DNA of 64,000 bases from an uncultured Lachnospira sp. (GCA_944381165.1 CALWKC010000005.1:39655-103654), one strand, 5' to 3'. Counted from the stretch's first letter, positions 15,679 to 25,511 are shown. Numbers and translations are program-made. The notes: generated by a model from the letters alone, not told the origin.

Positions 15679-17406
15679 TTACCGCTCTTCCTTTTCCGCA
15701 ATATAGTCGCTCAGATAATTAGATATTTCCTTCTCCGAACACATTTCAAGCACATTCGACGTAACCCCCCCTGCTTCCTTGAGCGTCCACGACGCTATAT
15801 TTTTTCTGGTCTCAAGCACAACTGACGGAGATACCGAAAACACATCAAGTCCAAAGCTTAAAAGAAGCGGTATCATACACGGATTTGCAGCCGCCTCCCC
15901 GCACATGCCTGCCTCAATTCCGGCTGACTTGGCATTTTTAATAACTTCTCTTATAATCCTTATAACTGCCGGGTGAAATACCGAATACAAATACGCTACA
16001 TTTTCGTTTCCGCGGTCTACCGCAACTGTATACTGCGTTAAATCATTAGTTCCAATGGAAAAAAAGTCAACCTCCCTGGCAAGCACATCGGAAATCAGTG
16101 CCGCAGCAGGCGTCTCAATCATAATTCCAATCTTAATTTCCCTGTCATAGGAAATTTCATGCCTGTCAAAATCCTCCATTATTTTTGACACAATAGACTT
16201 AACCGCGGTAATCTCCTCCAGAGACGTTACAAACGGTATCATTATCCGAATATTTCCGTATGCACTCGCGCGAAGTATCGCCCGGAGCTGCGCTATAAAT
16301 ATATCCACCCTTCCGAGACAGAAACGTATTGCGCGGTAACCAAGAAACGGATTTTTTTCTTTTGAAAGTCCCAGATACGGAATATTTTTATCACCGCTTA
16401 TATCGACGGTGCGTATTGTCAAAACACCCTTTTTACAGATTATCGCCGCCTTTTTATATTCCTCAAACTGCTGTTCCTCAGAAGGCGCGCTGACTCCGTT
16501 CATAAAAAGATACTCTGTCCTGAAAAGCCCTACTCCCTCAGCGCCGCTCTCCATTGCCTTCGATGCGTCATCCCCGCTGCCGATATTAGCCGAAAGATGC
16601 ACATTATGCCCATCTCCTGTGGAAGTCTCACGGTCAATATATTTTTTTAATTCCTTTGTCTTCTCCAAATATGCTTTTCTCTTTTTTTTATATATTTCTA
16701 TCGTCTTCGGAATAGGTCTTACAAAAACCTCCCCGTATTCTCCGTCTACAATAACCATATCGCCGTCAGACACTTTTTGGCTTATATCTCTGACACTGAG
16801 CACTGCCGGTATTCCCAGAGCTCTTGCCAAAATTGCCGCATGTGAGGTCTCACCGCCTTTCTCCGCGATTATACCTGCGACATGCTCCGTATCCATAGCC
16901 GCAGTAAGCGACGGCTGAAGCTGCTTTGCCACTATGACCGTGTCCGGCGGCAGCTTTGACAAATCAAGCTGTCTTACTCCTGAGAGAAGCTCGATAAGCC
17001 TGTGCCTTAAATCCTCAATATCCGCCACGCGCTGCTTCATCAACTCACTGTCCATAGACGCAAAAATTTCTTCATACATTTTGCATGTTGCGTCTACGGC
17101 TGCCTCAGCACAAATATGCTCATTCTCAATAAGTTTCAAAATCCCCTCGTTCATCTCGACATCTTCAATGAGATAAATCTGATTTTTCAGGACGAGCGAT
17201 GTTTTATCATTTTCATCAAGCTTTTTTTTAAGACTCTCGATTATTTCTGCAGTCTCCTCTACAAATCTGTCGCGTACAGACTCATACCTTTTCTTTTCTG
17301 CCTCTGCGTCCTCAACAGACGAGTGCTTTATATCTATCTGAGGCATCTCAACCTTTAGAACATAACCTATTCCTATTCCGTTTGAAGTACCGATTCCTCT
17401 GATCAT
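15679..17406 (-). CDS. ptsI: PTS enzyme I (phosphoenolpyruvate-protein phosphotransferase)
   Basis: This 575-residue cytoplasmic enzyme takes phosphate from phosphoenolpyruvate and passes it to HPr, starting all PTS sugar uptake. The phosphorylated His is in GGETSHAAILARALGIPAV. The PEP-binding domain shows GVGLFRTEYLFM, KNPFLGYRAIRFCL, IMIETPAAAL, FFSIGTNDLTQY and the active-site Cys in GMCGEAAANP. Length is typical. HPr is not next to it. It lies 21 nt downstream of the GDPD gene and 21 nt upstream of hflX, so these three are likely one transcript. Confidence 0.97.
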   Translation of the reverse strand: MIRGIGTSNGIGIGYVLKVEMPQIDIKHSSVEDAEAEKKRYESVRDRFVEETAEIIESLKKKLDENDKTSLVLKNQIYLIEDVEMNEGILKLIENEHICAEAAVDATCKMYEEIFASMDSELMKQRVADIEDLRHRLIELLSGVRQLDLSKLPPDTVIVAKQLQPSLTAAMDTEHVAGIIAEKGGETSHAAILARALGIPAVLSVRDISQKVSDGDMVIVDGEYGEVFVRPIPKTIEIYKKKRKAYLEKTKELKKYIDRETSTGDGHNVHLSANIGSGDDASKAMESGAEGVGLFRTEYLFMNGVSAPSEEQQFEEYKKAAIICKKGVLTIRTVDISGDKNIPYLGLSKEKNPFLGYRAIRFCLGRVDIFIAQLRAILRASAYGNIRIMIPFVTSLEEITAVKSIVSKIMEDFDRHEISYDREIKIGIMIETPAAALISDVLAREVDFFSIGTNDLTQYTVAVDRGNENVAYLYSVFHPAVIRIIREVIKNAKSAGIEAGMCGEAAANPCMIPLLLSFGLDVFSVSPSVVLETRKNIASWTLKEAGGVTSNVLEMCSEKEISNYLSDYIAEKEER

Positions 17407-17427
17407 ACCTTATGCCAGCCTCCGTTC

Positions 17428-19236
17428 TCAGCGATTAAAAACATATTTAGCCATATTAATCAATGTCTCACTTGTATCTCTTGAATAAATTGTCTCCCTT
17501 GCAAGCAGCGGGTCATCTGTAATAATATTGTCGACTCCCTTATTTGTAAGATTTTTTATGGAAGTCGCATTATTCACCGTCCATGCATGCACCTGTTTTC
17601 CCGAATTATGAATAGCGTCTACCATCTGCTTTGAGAGAAAGGATGCATTCATGCTGAAAAAATCAACATCATCCATGCTGTAAAAATCGCCGTATGCAAC
17701 AGAAAGAATATACCCCACTTCTATTTCGTCCGAGAGCTGTTTCACTCGCTTTATTATATTGTAATCAAATGAAGTGACAACACAATCACTCTGCATATCA
17801 TATTTTTCAATCATCTCCACAACGCGGTCCGCAATCAGAGTATTTGGATTACTGCCCTTTATCTCAATATTAAGCTGTACCTTTCCCTCTGCAAAATCCA
17901 ATACCTCCTCAAGCGTCGGCACTCTCTCGCCGACATACTGCTCCCCAAAATATGCCCCGGCGTCAAGCTGTTTAATCTGCGCGAGAGTCAGATCCGCAAC
18001 ATTCGCGTCAACCCCCGTAGTTCTGTATACATTGCTGTCATGTATAACAACAAGCTCCCCGTCCGCTGTCATCTGTACATCAAGCTCAATGTAATCCGCC
18101 ATATTTTCTATCGCCTTTTTAAACGCTGCCATAGTGTTTTCCGGCGCCTCTGTGGATGCGCCCCTATGGGCGGTAATATTTGTCTGATGAAAAATAGCTA
18201 TACTGTCAAATGGATTTTTATTAAAGGCGCGCACTGCATACACGCTGTTCAGAAAAACTGACAAAAGCAGCACCGCCACATATATCAGCCTGTTAAGCTT
18301 AAAGAACTTTGTGCGGATTCTGACAACGACATAATCAATATCAGACGTCTTAGAGTAATAATAATACATTCTCGAAATGACCGTGAAAGATACAGGTACT
18401 CCTGTATATACCAGGAAAAATTTTGTTCCAAGTCTTATATATTTAAGCACAGACAAATAGATAGCGCTTCCCATGTAAGCCATATTTAAAATCTTAACTC
18501 CGACAAAAAGCACTATTGTTATTATAATATAAAAACACACAATTAAGAGCAGCACCGCAAGATTATATACAATAAGAGATCCCACAGTTCCGAAAAAGTG
18601 CTTTCTTACTGTAGCCGCGCTCTGCCGGAACGCCGTCCTGAAATTATCTCCCTCAAGCGCACATATGTTAAAGGAATAGACTCCCAGAATAACAAACGTG
18701 TATATTATAATCACTGCCGCCAAAAGGCTCCCCTTAATCCACCATGAGCCGTGAAGCACGTATATTCTGAACATATTCCACATTTTTTCGGAAAATATTA
18801 AATTGCATAAAATAGTGACATTGACTGCCAGAATGGAAATAAAATAGAAAAATATAAGCGGAATATTTCTGACATCGATAAGTCTGCGCATACGCTTCAG
18901 CGCCGTAAATCCTATTTCAAGAATTGACGCCTTGCAGTTCTGACGACGCAGTTCAAAACACGCCGCCAAAAAAGACATTTCATATGTGCAGTATAAAACA
19001 AACAGAATAACAGCTGCCAACAGCACAATCCACACAAGCGGATTTTTAAATATCCTCAGAATATACTCATTCGTCAGATATTTTACACCGGCAGTTTTCA
19101 TTATAAGACGTGTAAGCCAGACGACAAGAGGGTAAATAATTGCCGTCGCTGCAAGTTTATATGTAAGCTCAAATATTAAGATGTGTTTCCCGCTTCTTTT
19201 TAATAACCAGAAGTCATCCTTTACCCTTTTAAACAT
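17428..19236 (-). CDS. Membrane glycerophosphodiester phosphodiesterase
   Basis: This 602-residue protein has a membrane N-terminal half (about 1-335) with roughly eight hydrophobic spans, and a C-terminal GDPD domain (about 340-595). The phosphodiesterase motifs are NITAHRGASTEAPENTMAAF, YIELDVQMTADGELVVIHDS, LNIEIKG and VHAWTVNN. Such enzymes hydrolyse glycerophosphodiesters, for example from phospholipid or teichoic acid turnover, to glycerol 3-phosphate and an alcohol. The TIM-barrel domain probably faces outward. I start at ATG 19236 because GGGAG lies 6 nt upstream. The open frame extends eight codons further to a start without a ribosome site. It sits downstream of lipid genes (pgsA). 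Confidence 0.9.
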   Translation of the reverse strand: MFKRVKDDFWLLKRSGKHILIFELTYKLAATAIIYPLVVWLTRLIMKTAGVKYLTNEYILRIFKNPLVWIVLLAAVILFVLYCTYEMSFLAACFELRRQNCKASILEIGFTALKRMRRLIDVRNIPLIFFYFISILAVNVTILCNLIFSEKMWNMFRIYVLHGSWWIKGSLLAAVIIIYTFVILGVYSFNICALEGDNFRTAFRQSAATVRKHFFGTVGSLIVYNLAVLLLIVCFYIIITIVLFVGVKILNMAYMGSAIYLSVLKYIRLGTKFFLVYTGVPVSFTVISRMYYYYSKTSDIDYVVVRIRTKFFKLNRLIYVAVLLLSVFLNSVYAVRAFNKNPFDSIAIFHQTNITAHRGASTEAPENTMAAFKKAIENMADYIELDVQMTADGELVVIHDSNVYRTTGVDANVADLTLAQIKQLDAGAYFGEQYVGERVPTLEEVLDFAEGKVQLNIEIKGSNPNTLIADRVVEMIEKYDMQSDCVVTSFDYNIIKRVKQLSDEIEVGYILSVAYGDFYSMDDVDFFSMNASFLSKQMVDAIHNSGKQVHAWTVNNATSIKNLTNKGVDNIITDDPLLARETIYSRDTSETLINMAKYVFNR

Positions 19237-19324
19237 AAAGCTCTCCCAAATAAATATCACAGGTAAATATATACTGTCCGGCGATTTTTTGAGTCACACA
19301 TCACTTTTATATTTTTCGGGCATA

Positions 19325-19873
19325 TTAAGATGATTTTTTTCTGTCCTGACCTGATGATATATGACGCATGAACTGAAAACCAAAATCAAAAAGATAAGCT
19401 GCTGCAAGCAGCCCTCCTGCTATGCCTGCAACGCGCACATCAAGCAGCTTAACTGCAGTCTCCACATACCGGTTGAACACTCCGAATATAAAAAGCGCGA
19501 GCAGTCCCCAGCCAAGCGTACTCTCCAGACACAAAATCCCCTTATAGTTAAACGGCAGGTGTTCGTAATTCCACCAAACCGTTCCGAACAGCTTAAGCAT
19601 AAGCTTAGCCGTAAAAAACTCAAAAGCCGTAGCACAGACACAGCCCGCAAAATAGAGCGCTATATAATTGTGCTGAATCGGTCCGAATATATGATACGCA
19701 ATAAATACGCCGAAACCATAAATTACACAGAACGGCATTTTGGCAAATCCTCTGTTTTCCCAGCGTTTGAGCTGAATCCTTATGACAACGCACTCCATTG
19801 CCCAGCCGCAGAAGCTGTAAATAAAAAACCACAATGCCAACTGACCGGGATTCATCCCGTGAAAGCTATACAC
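19325..19873 (-). CDS. CmpB-like membrane protein (putative ABC-transporter type IV family)
   Basis: This 182-residue integral membrane protein has about five spans. The aromatic signature QLALWFFIYSFCGWAMECV near the N-terminus and TVWWNYEHLPFNYKGILCLESTLGWGLLAL in the middle match the family labelled ABC_trans_CmpB, whose function is unknown despite the name. A GTG start (19873) is supported by GGGGG 8 nt upstream. It lies between pgsA and the GDPD gene on the same strand, so a role in membrane or envelope biology is a reasonable guess but only a guess. Confidence 0.75.
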   Translation of the reverse strand: MYSFHGMNPGQLALWFFIYSFCGWAMECVVIRIQLKRWENRGFAKMPFCVIYGFGVFIAYHIFGPIQHNYIALYFAGCVCATAFEFFTAKLMLKLFGTVWWNYEHLPFNYKGILCLESTLGWGLLALFIFGVFNRYVETAVKLLDVRVAGIAGGLLAAAYLFDFGFQFMRHISSGQDRKKSS

Positions 19874-19936
19874 AATTATAACCCCCTGTATTTTAAATTT
19901 ATTTATGTTCAGCCGGAGCCGGACTCCGACTGAAGC

Positions 19937-20533
19937 TTAATATAATACCTTGTCATTTCTGCCGGTCTTTGAATCAATAAGCATAATAATATACAAACGC
20001 GTATACATTACAAACGCCAGAGCCAGTCCGCACGCGCAGACAATCAGCAAAATCTCCTGAAGTCCCTTCTCCATTCCCGGAAAAGCCACAAGCGCAAGCA
20101 TTATAACATACAAAACAGCAGTGCACACCTTACCGTACCACTTTGCTCCGTTCAGTCTCCTTTTTGCATACCGCATCACAAAAAAACCCAGTATTGAGGT
20201 GAGCAGCTCCTTTACGACAAGAAATATTACCAACAGATACATATATTTGACCCTGACCGTGAGCGCAGCAAGCATCGCGAACTGCATAAGCTTGTCCGCC
20301 AGAGGATCGATTATCCTTCCCAAATCGGTAACCATATTTAATCTTCTCGCAAGCTGACCGTCAAGAAAATCGGTCAGCCCTGACGCCATCACAACAAACG
20401 TGGCAATATAAAAATCATTCTGCTCATCTGCGGTAAAATATATGTGCAGAAACAGCGGTACCATAAGTATTCTAAGGTAACACAGAATGTTTGGTATTTT
20501 TATCAAATCGCCAAGTTCAAACTTAAATTTCAT
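19937..20533 (-). CDS. pgsA: CDP-diacylglycerol-glycerol-3-phosphate phosphatidyltransferase
   Basis: This 198-residue membrane enzyme makes phosphatidylglycerol phosphate, the committed step to phosphatidylglycerol and cardiolipin. The CDP-alcohol phosphotransferase signature DG-x2-AR-x8-G-x3-D-x3-D is present (DGQLARRLNMVTDLGRIIDP continuing to LADK). About five to six membrane spans follow. The N-terminus MKFKFELGDLIKIPNILCYLR is typical. It lies 15 nt after icd and has GAGGAAAATTA before ATG, so it is probably cotranscribed with icd. Confidence 0.93.
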   Translation of the reverse strand: MKFKFELGDLIKIPNILCYLRILMVPLFLHIYFTADEQNDFYIATFVVMASGLTDFLDGQLARRLNMVTDLGRIIDPLADKLMQFAMLAALTVRVKYMYLLVIFLVVKELLTSILGFFVMRYAKRRLNGAKWYGKVCTAVLYVIMLALVAFPGMEKGLQEILLIVCACGLALAFVMYTRLYIIMLIDSKTGRNDKVLY

Positions 20534-20548
20534 TAATTTTCCTCGTAA

Positions 20549-21760
20549 TTATGCATAGAGACTGTCAAGCGTTGCACGAATCGCTTTGATAAAATCCTGT
20601 GTATTTAATGTCTTAGGATCAGGAAGTGTTGTGATAAGTGCAAGGTCTTTTGTCATCTCACCGTTCTCAATAGTTTTAATACATGCAAGCTCAAGCTTGT
20701 CGGCAAACTCTGCAAGCGCAGGGATATTATCAAGCTCTCCTCTCTTGCGCAGCGCACCTGTCCACGCGAAAATTGTGGCTATCGGATTGGTAGAAGTCTC
20801 CTCTCCTTTGAGATGCTTATAATAATGTCTCTGAACAGTTCCGTGAGCCGCCTCATACTCGTAATAGCCGTGAGGCGATACGAGAACGGATGTCATCATT
20901 GAAAGCGAGCCGAAAGCCGTGGCAAGCAAATCGCTCATAACATCACCGTCATAATTCTTGCATGCCCAGATAAAACCGCCCTCCGAGCGGATAACTCTTG
21001 CAACCGCGTCATCAATCAGAGTATAGAAATATTCAATTCCAAGCTCCTTAAACCTGTCGGCATATTCCTTATCGTAAATATCCTGGAAAATATCCTTAAA
21101 TGTATGGTCATATTTCTTGGAAATTGTATCCTTTGTCGCAAACCATAAATCCTGTTTTGTGTCAACGGCAAAATCAAAGCAGCTTCTTGCAAAGCTCTCA
21201 ATACTCTCATTGAGATTGTGCATGCCCTGAAGAACTCCTGCCCCCTTAAAATTATGGATAAGCTCTCTCTTTTCATTTCCCTGCTCATCAGTAAAAACAA
21301 GCTCTGCCTTTCCCGCGCTCTCAATCTTCATCTCTGTTGCTTTGTACACATCGCCGTAAGCATGTCTTGCTATTGTGATAGGCTTTTTCCATGTCTTTAC
21401 ATAAGGCTCTATCCCTTTCACGATGATAGGCGCTCTGAAAACAGTACCGTCAAGAATAGCACGTATCGTTCCGTTAGGGCTCTTATACATCTCCTTCAGG
21501 TCATACTCTTTAACTCTCGCCGCGTTAGGTGTAATTGTGGCACATTTTACAGCAACGCCGTACTTTTTAGTTGCCTCGGCAGAGTCCACGGTCACCTTAT
21601 CCATAGTCTCATTTCTGTGAACAAGCCCTAAATCATAATACTCTGTATTTAAGTCTATATAAGGCGACAGAAGTTCATCCTTAATCAACTGCCAGAGTAT
21701 TCGTGTCATCTCATCTCCGTCCATCTCAACCAACGGTGTTGTCATCTTAATCTTTTCCAT
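20549..21760 (-). CDS. icd: NADP-dependent isocitrate dehydrogenase, eukaryote-like type
   Basis: This 403-residue enzyme converts isocitrate to 2-oxoglutarate with reduction of NADP. It begins [20 protein letters not shown] and contains [20 protein letters not shown] and [20 protein letters not shown], the signature of the homodimeric subfamily typical of eukaryotic cytosol and of several anaerobes, not of the E. coli type. In a fermentative anaerobe its role is probably 2-oxoglutarate supply for glutamate. No aconitase or citrate synthase is adjacent. It has its own promoter (21851-21879), divergent from asnB, and leads the cluster icd-pgsA. Confidence 0.95.
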   Translation of the reverse strand: MEKIKMTTPLVEMDGDEMTRILWQLIKDELLSPYIDLNTEYYDLGLVHRNETMDKVTVDSAEATKKYGVAVKCATITPNAARVKEYDLKEMYKSPNGTIRAILDGTVFRAPIIVKGIEPYVKTWKKPITIARHAYGDVYKATEMKIESAGKAELVFTDEQGNEKRELIHNFKGAGVLQGMHNLNESIESFARSCFDFAVDTKQDLWFATKDTISKKYDHTFKDIFQDIYDKEYADRFKELGIEYFYTLIDDAVARVIRSEGGFIWACKNYDGDVMSDLLATAFGSLSMMTSVLVSPHGYYEYEAAHGTVQRHYYKHLKGEETSTNPIATIFAWTGALRKRGELDNIPALAEFADKLELACIKTIENGEMTKDLALITTLPDPKTLNTQDFIKAIRATLDSLYA

Positions 21761-21850
21761 GCCGCAATTCCTTTCCTTTACCTATGCCTGCGGGCGCTGC
21801 CGGTCTGCATACCCCCTGCACACGGTTAAATTGTTACAGTTTTTGTAGGT

Positions 21851-21879
21851 ATTATACTTTATTTTCAAATTTTTGTAAA
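21851..21879 (-). promoter_or_regulatory. Promoter of icd
   Basis: Minus strand: TTTACA (21879-21874), 17-nt spacer, TATAAT (21856-21851). It lies back to back with the asnB promoter, the two -35 boxes being about 18 nt apart, so one regulator could affect both. Confidence 0.75.
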
Positions 21880-21897
21880 CCCGCTTTCCTGTATTGC

Positions 21898-21926
21898 TTG
21901 TATTTACTGGATTTGTCTGTTATAAT
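21898..21926 (+). promoter_or_regulatory. Promoter of asnB
   Basis: TTGTAT (21898-21903), 17-nt spacer, perfect TATAAT (21921-21926). The predicted leader is only about 33 nt, too short for a T-box. Confidence 0.65.
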
Positions 21927-21941
21927 TCTTGTCAGCAAAAA

Positions 21942-21965
21942 AACGCTTCGGAATGGAGGATTATT
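21942..21965 (+). repeat. Short 3' module of the hairpin element before asnB
   Basis: ACGCTTCGGAATGGAGGATT followed by ATT and the ATG start is identical to the last segment of the element at 49661-49772. The upstream hairpins are absent. It provides the GGAGGA ribosome site. Confidence 0.75.
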
Positions 21966-23858
21966 ATGTGTGGATTTGCAGGTTTTACCGGCTATCTTGA
22001 AAACGGAAAAGAAGTTCTTACCAACATGATGAATAAAATCGTTCACAGAGGTCCTGACAGCGCAGGTCAGTATATAGACGACAAAGCATACATGGGTTTC
22101 AGACGTTTAAGCATAATCGACCTGGACAACGGAAACCAGCCTATGTTTAATGAAGATAAAAAAATTGTAATTACTTTCAACGGAGAAATATACAATCATC
22201 AGGAGCTTCGAGCCGAACTGCTTGAAAAGGGGCACACGTTTGCCAACAACTCCGATACGGAGGTTTTAATCCATGCTTACGAGGAATACGGCGAAGATAT
22301 GTTAAACAGGCTCCGCGGAATGTTTGCTTTTGTAATCTGGGACAGCGCAAAAGAAACCATTTTTGCGGCGCGCGATTATTTCGGCATTAAACCTTTCTAC
22401 TATGCCGTTATAGACGGAAACCTTGTCTACGCTTCCGAAATCAAAAGCATTCTCGAGTACCCGGGCTATAAAAAGGAAGTAAACCCGATTGCTCTTGAAA
22501 ATTACCTTACCTTTCAGTACTCCGTGCTTGAGGAAACATTTTTTAAGGGCATCTACAAACTTATGCCTTCACACTGTCTGACCTTCTGCAACGGCGAACT
22601 CAGCATTAAGCGCTACTGGGAGCCTGTTTTTGAAGCGGACAATTCCAAAAATCTTGACAACTGGATTAACGAGATTGACGACGCCATGCACGATTCCGTA
22701 GAGCATCACAAAATAAGCGATGTCGAGGTCGGCTCTTTCCTTTCAAGCGGAGTTGATTCAAGCTACGTCGCCGCAACCTTTAACGGGGACAAGACGTTTA
22801 CCGTAGGCTTTGACTACGAAAAATATAACGAAATCAACTACGCCAAGTCTCTCTCTGATAAAATCAAAATAGACAACTACAGCAAGCTCGTATCAAGCGA
22901 AGAATACTGGGCCGCAATCCCTAAAATTCAATATCACATGGATGAGCCTCTGGCAGACCCGTCTGCGATTGCTCTCTATTTTGTGAGCCAGACTGCCGCA
23001 AAACATGTAAAGGTTGCTCTCTCCGGAGAGGGCGCAGATGAATTTTTCGGCGGCTACAATATTTACCGCGAGCCTCACGACCTTGCATCATTTCAGAGAC
23101 TTCCGGAAGCTCTGCGCAAATTACTTGCAAAATGCGCCCAGCTTATCCCTTTTAAATTCAAGGGAAAGAATTTTCTCATACGCGCAAGCAAACCTGTCGA
23201 GGAGCGCTTTATAGGCAACGCATTTATGTTTAACGAAAAAGAGCGCAGCCGCGTGCTGAAAAATCCGACCGGAAAATATAATCATACCGAGCTTACTAAA
23301 CCGTTTTATGACAAGGTTAAAAATCAGGATGACGTCACTAAGATGCAGTATATAGATATTAATTTCTGGCTTATCGGAGATATTCTTCTTAAGGCGGACA
23401 AGATGAGCATGGCGCACTCTCTTGAGGTACGCGTGCCTTTCCTTGACAAAAAGGTTTTTGAGGTTGCAAGACACATTCCTACAAAATATAAAGTCAACAA
23501 GCAGAACACGAAATACGCGATGAGAATGGCGGCTCACCGCTATCTTCCTGATATGGTTGCCGAAAAGAAAAAACTCGGCTTCCCTGTCCCTATAAGAATA
23601 TGGCTCAAAGACGACAAATACTATAATATCATCAAAAAGGCTTTCACAAGCGAGGCGGCAGAGAAGTATTTTAATACAGACATTCTCCTTTCCTATCTCG
23701 ACGAACACAAGGAAGGCAAGGCGGACAACTCAAGAAAAATATGGACAATCTATATGTTTCTTGTGTGGTACAAGGACTACTTCGGCAGCGGCTATAAGCC
23801 TGAGACAATAACAGACGACATATCCGGGGAACAGGCTGAGGAAAAAAAGTCAGCCTGA
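21966..23858 (+). CDS. asnB: Asparagine synthase (glutamine-hydrolysing)
   Basis: This 630-residue enzyme makes asparagine from aspartate, glutamine and ATP. The nucleophile Cys2 follows the start Met (MCGFAGFTGY), and the glutaminase half shows NKIVHRGPDSAGQY and RRLSIIDLDNGNQPM. The synthetase half has the pyrophosphate loop SSGVDSSYVAATF, GEGADEFFGGYNIYR and KADKMSMAHSLEVRVPFLD. ATG 21966 must be right because the catalytic Cys has to be residue 2. The open frame extends upstream to 21894. The ribosome site lies in a repeated module, and a strong terminator follows at 23874. Confidence 0.96.
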   Translation: MCGFAGFTGYLENGKEVLTNMMNKIVHRGPDSAGQYIDDKAYMGFRRLSIIDLDNGNQPMFNEDKKIVITFNGEIYNHQELRAELLEKGHTFANNSDTEVLIHAYEEYGEDMLNRLRGMFAFVIWDSAKETIFAARDYFGIKPFYYAVIDGNLVYASEIKSILEYPGYKKEVNPIALENYLTFQYSVLEETFFKGIYKLMPSHCLTFCNGELSIKRYWEPVFEADNSKNLDNWINEIDDAMHDSVEHHKISDVEVGSFLSSGVDSSYVAATFNGDKTFTVGFDYEKYNEINYAKSLSDKIKIDNYSKLVSSEEYWAAIPKIQYHMDEPLADPSAIALYFVSQTAAKHVKVALSGEGADEFFGGYNIYREPHDLASFQRLPEALRKLLAKCAQLIPFKFKGKNFLIRASKPVEERFIGNAFMFNEKERSRVLKNPTGKYNHTELTKPFYDKVKNQDDVTKMQYIDINFWLIGDILLKADKMSMAHSLEVRVPFLDKKVFEVARHIPTKYKVNKQNTKYAMRMAAHRYLPDMVAEKKKLGFPVPIRIWLKDDKYYNIIKKAFTSEAAEKYFNTDILLSYLDEHKEGKADNSRKIWTIYMFLVWYKDYFGSGYKPETITDDISGEQAEEKKSA

Positions 23859-23873
23859 CTCTGAATTTAAGCC

Positions 23874-23918
23874 AAATAGCGGCAGCAGGAATTTTTTAAT
23901 TCCTGCTGCCGCTATTTT
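23874..23918 (+). terminator. Terminator of asnB
   Basis: AAATAGCGGCAGCAGGAATT pairs perfectly with AATTCCTGCTGCCGCTATTT around TTTT, followed by a T-rich tail. It is one of the longest perfect hairpins in the window. Confidence 0.92.
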
Positions 23919-24003
23919 ATATCCGGGACATCGCTGCATTAAACGCCTGTATTTTTATAACATCCATACTGTTTCGTTACGCATTATCCGCATCTCGTAA
24001 ATA

Positions 24004-24699
24004 CTAATACAAAGAATCTATCAGCGCATTATATTCATCTGTCAAATCCTGTGTTTCAAAAACAATATTTTCCCCATTGATTTCCCAGCTGTCTTGATTT
24101 TCTGACAGCATATTTAAAATATTCTCAGAAATATTCAAAATCTCTATAACCTCATCTATTGAAGTTTCTAAGGTATTGTCATCTGAAGAACTTATATCCC
24201 CTACAAATTCACGCTTATACAAATCTATATAATAATCGTCCAGACCCTTGTCATTTATGTAAGACATTACTTCTTCTTCCGTAAAAGCTTCTGTATATTT
24301 TGTCTTGCACTCTTCTAAAGCTTTTCTGGTTTCTGCAATATAATTTTTAGATTCAACAAAATCCTTTCCGTCTTCCTGATAATTATCAAGTGTCAACAGA
24401 GAAGTTATTTTTTCATCATTCAAAATATCAGCTATCTCTATAATATTGTCAAAGCTTTCTCGCAAATAGGCTTTAAAAGCTCCTTCTACAACTGCGTAAT
24501 CTCCTGTTGTAACTGTGCGGTCTAATTTTTCTCTTATTGCATCAATGTCAGGCGTTTGAGAATTTGTCAATTCACTTATCTCTGATAATTCAGTTCTTAA
24601 TTTATCCTCCTGTCTTTTATCTGCAATAACAAAATAACCAACAGCAGCAAGCGCTATAACTATTACGGCAAGAACAGCAATTAAAATTTTTTTCTTCAT
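24004..24699 (-). CDS. Membrane-anchored protein of unknown function
   Basis: This 231-residue protein starts with a single N-terminal span (KKKILIAVLAVIVIALAAVGYFVIA, in part) that could be an anchor or uncleaved signal. The rest is acidic and mainly helical (repeated Leu/Ile heptad-like spacing) with no Cys except one and no recognised motif. It lies 134 nt downstream of the ABC ATPase gene on the same strand but has its own extended -10 promoter (24747-24775). It may be an accessory part of the neighbouring export cassette. I do not recognise a family. Confidence 0.6.
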   Translation of the reverse strand: MKKKILIAVLAVIVIALAAVGYFVIADKRQEDKLRTELSEISELTNSQTPDIDAIREKLDRTVTTGDYAVVEGAFKAYLRESFDNIIEIADILNDEKITSLLTLDNYQEDGKDFVESKNYIAETRKALEECKTKYTEAFTEEEVMSYINDKGLDDYYIDLYKREFVGDISSSDDNTLETSIDEVIEILNISENILNMLSENQDSWEINGENIVFETQDLTDEYNALIDSLY

Positions 24700-24746
24700 A
24701 AATAACTCCTCCTCAATTAAACAAATACATGTATGTTTGCAATGTG

Positions 24747-24775
24747 ATTATATCATTTAAAAGAAAAACAATCTA
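24747..24775 (-). promoter_or_regulatory. Promoter of the membrane-anchored protein gene
   Basis: Minus strand: TGATATAAT (extended -10; TATAAT at 24752-24747) with a weak TAGATT 17 nt upstream. This separates the gene from the ABC operon. Confidence 0.5.
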
Positions 24776-24833
24776 TACTCTGCAAAATATAAGATTTAAA
24801 ATATTAAAATGCTTTTCCCGCCATAATTTATGC

Positions 24834-25502
24834 TCATCCATTATTAACTATCTTTCCGTCGCAAATCTCTATTACACGGTCTGTCTGTGCTGCTATATTC
24901 ATGTCATGCGTGACAATTATGACAGTTGTTCCGCGCTTATTTATATCCTTTAAAAGCGAGAGCACCTCTCTTCCCGTAGCCTGATCCAGCGCGCCCGTTG
25001 GCTCGTCAGCCAGCAAAACAGAACATCCGGATATCAGGGCTCTTGCTATGGCAACTCTCTGTCTCTGTCCTCCCGACATTTTTGCCGGAATATTATTTTT
25101 CACATCCGCAATTCCCATAGCTTCAAGCTGCTCATTCACCATTTTCTTTCTGTTTGCCCGCTTAACATTTTTAATCAGCAGCGGAAGTTCAATATTTTCA
25201 TACGCTGTGTAATAATCCATCAGCGCAAAATGCTGAAACACAAAACCAATCTTGTCCTTTCTTATATCCTCAATTTTACTTTTAGACAGCGAGGTTATCT
25301 CCGTATTATCAAGAAAATACTTTCCCTCGGTAGCCTCGTCCATACAGCCTATTATATTTAAAAGCGTAGATTTACCCGAGCCTGAAGGACCTATTATTGA
25401 GACGAGCTCCCCGTCCGCAATCTCAAGCGAAACCCCGTCAAGAGCCCTCTTCTTCTCTGTATTAATTCCATATATTTTAACTATATTGTCCAGTTTTATC
25501 AT
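24834..25502 (-). CDS. ABC transporter ATP-binding protein, MacB/LolD type
   Basis: This 222-residue ATPase contains Walker A (GPSGSGKSTLLN), Q-loop (FVFQHFALM), signature (MSGGQRQRVAIARAL), Walker B (VLLADEPTGALD) and H-loop (IIVTHD). The sequence is of the MacB/LolD/FtsE class, which works with FtsX-type permeases as mechanotransmitters or lipoprotein/peptide extruders, not as importers. It lies 9 nt downstream of the permease gene at 25512, making a four-gene operon with two permeases and a lipoprotein. Its ribosome site is unusually far (GGAG about 14 nt upstream), so translation may be coupled. Confidence 0.93.
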   Translation of the reverse strand: MIKLDNIVKIYGINTEKKRALDGVSLEIADGELVSIIGPSGSGKSTLLNIIGCMDEATEGKYFLDNTEITSLSKSKIEDIRKDKIGFVFQHFALMDYYTAYENIELPLLIKNVKRANRKKMVNEQLEAMGIADVKNNIPAKMSGGQRQRVAIARALISGCSVLLADEPTGALDQATGREVLSLLKDINKRGTTVIIVTHDMNIAAQTDRVIEICDGKIVNNG

Positions 25503-25511
25503 AATATATAA

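Noticed and set aside
23121-23708. 195-codon minus-strand open frame inside asnB
   Set aside because: It is antisense to the synthetase domain and has no ribosome site or family pattern.
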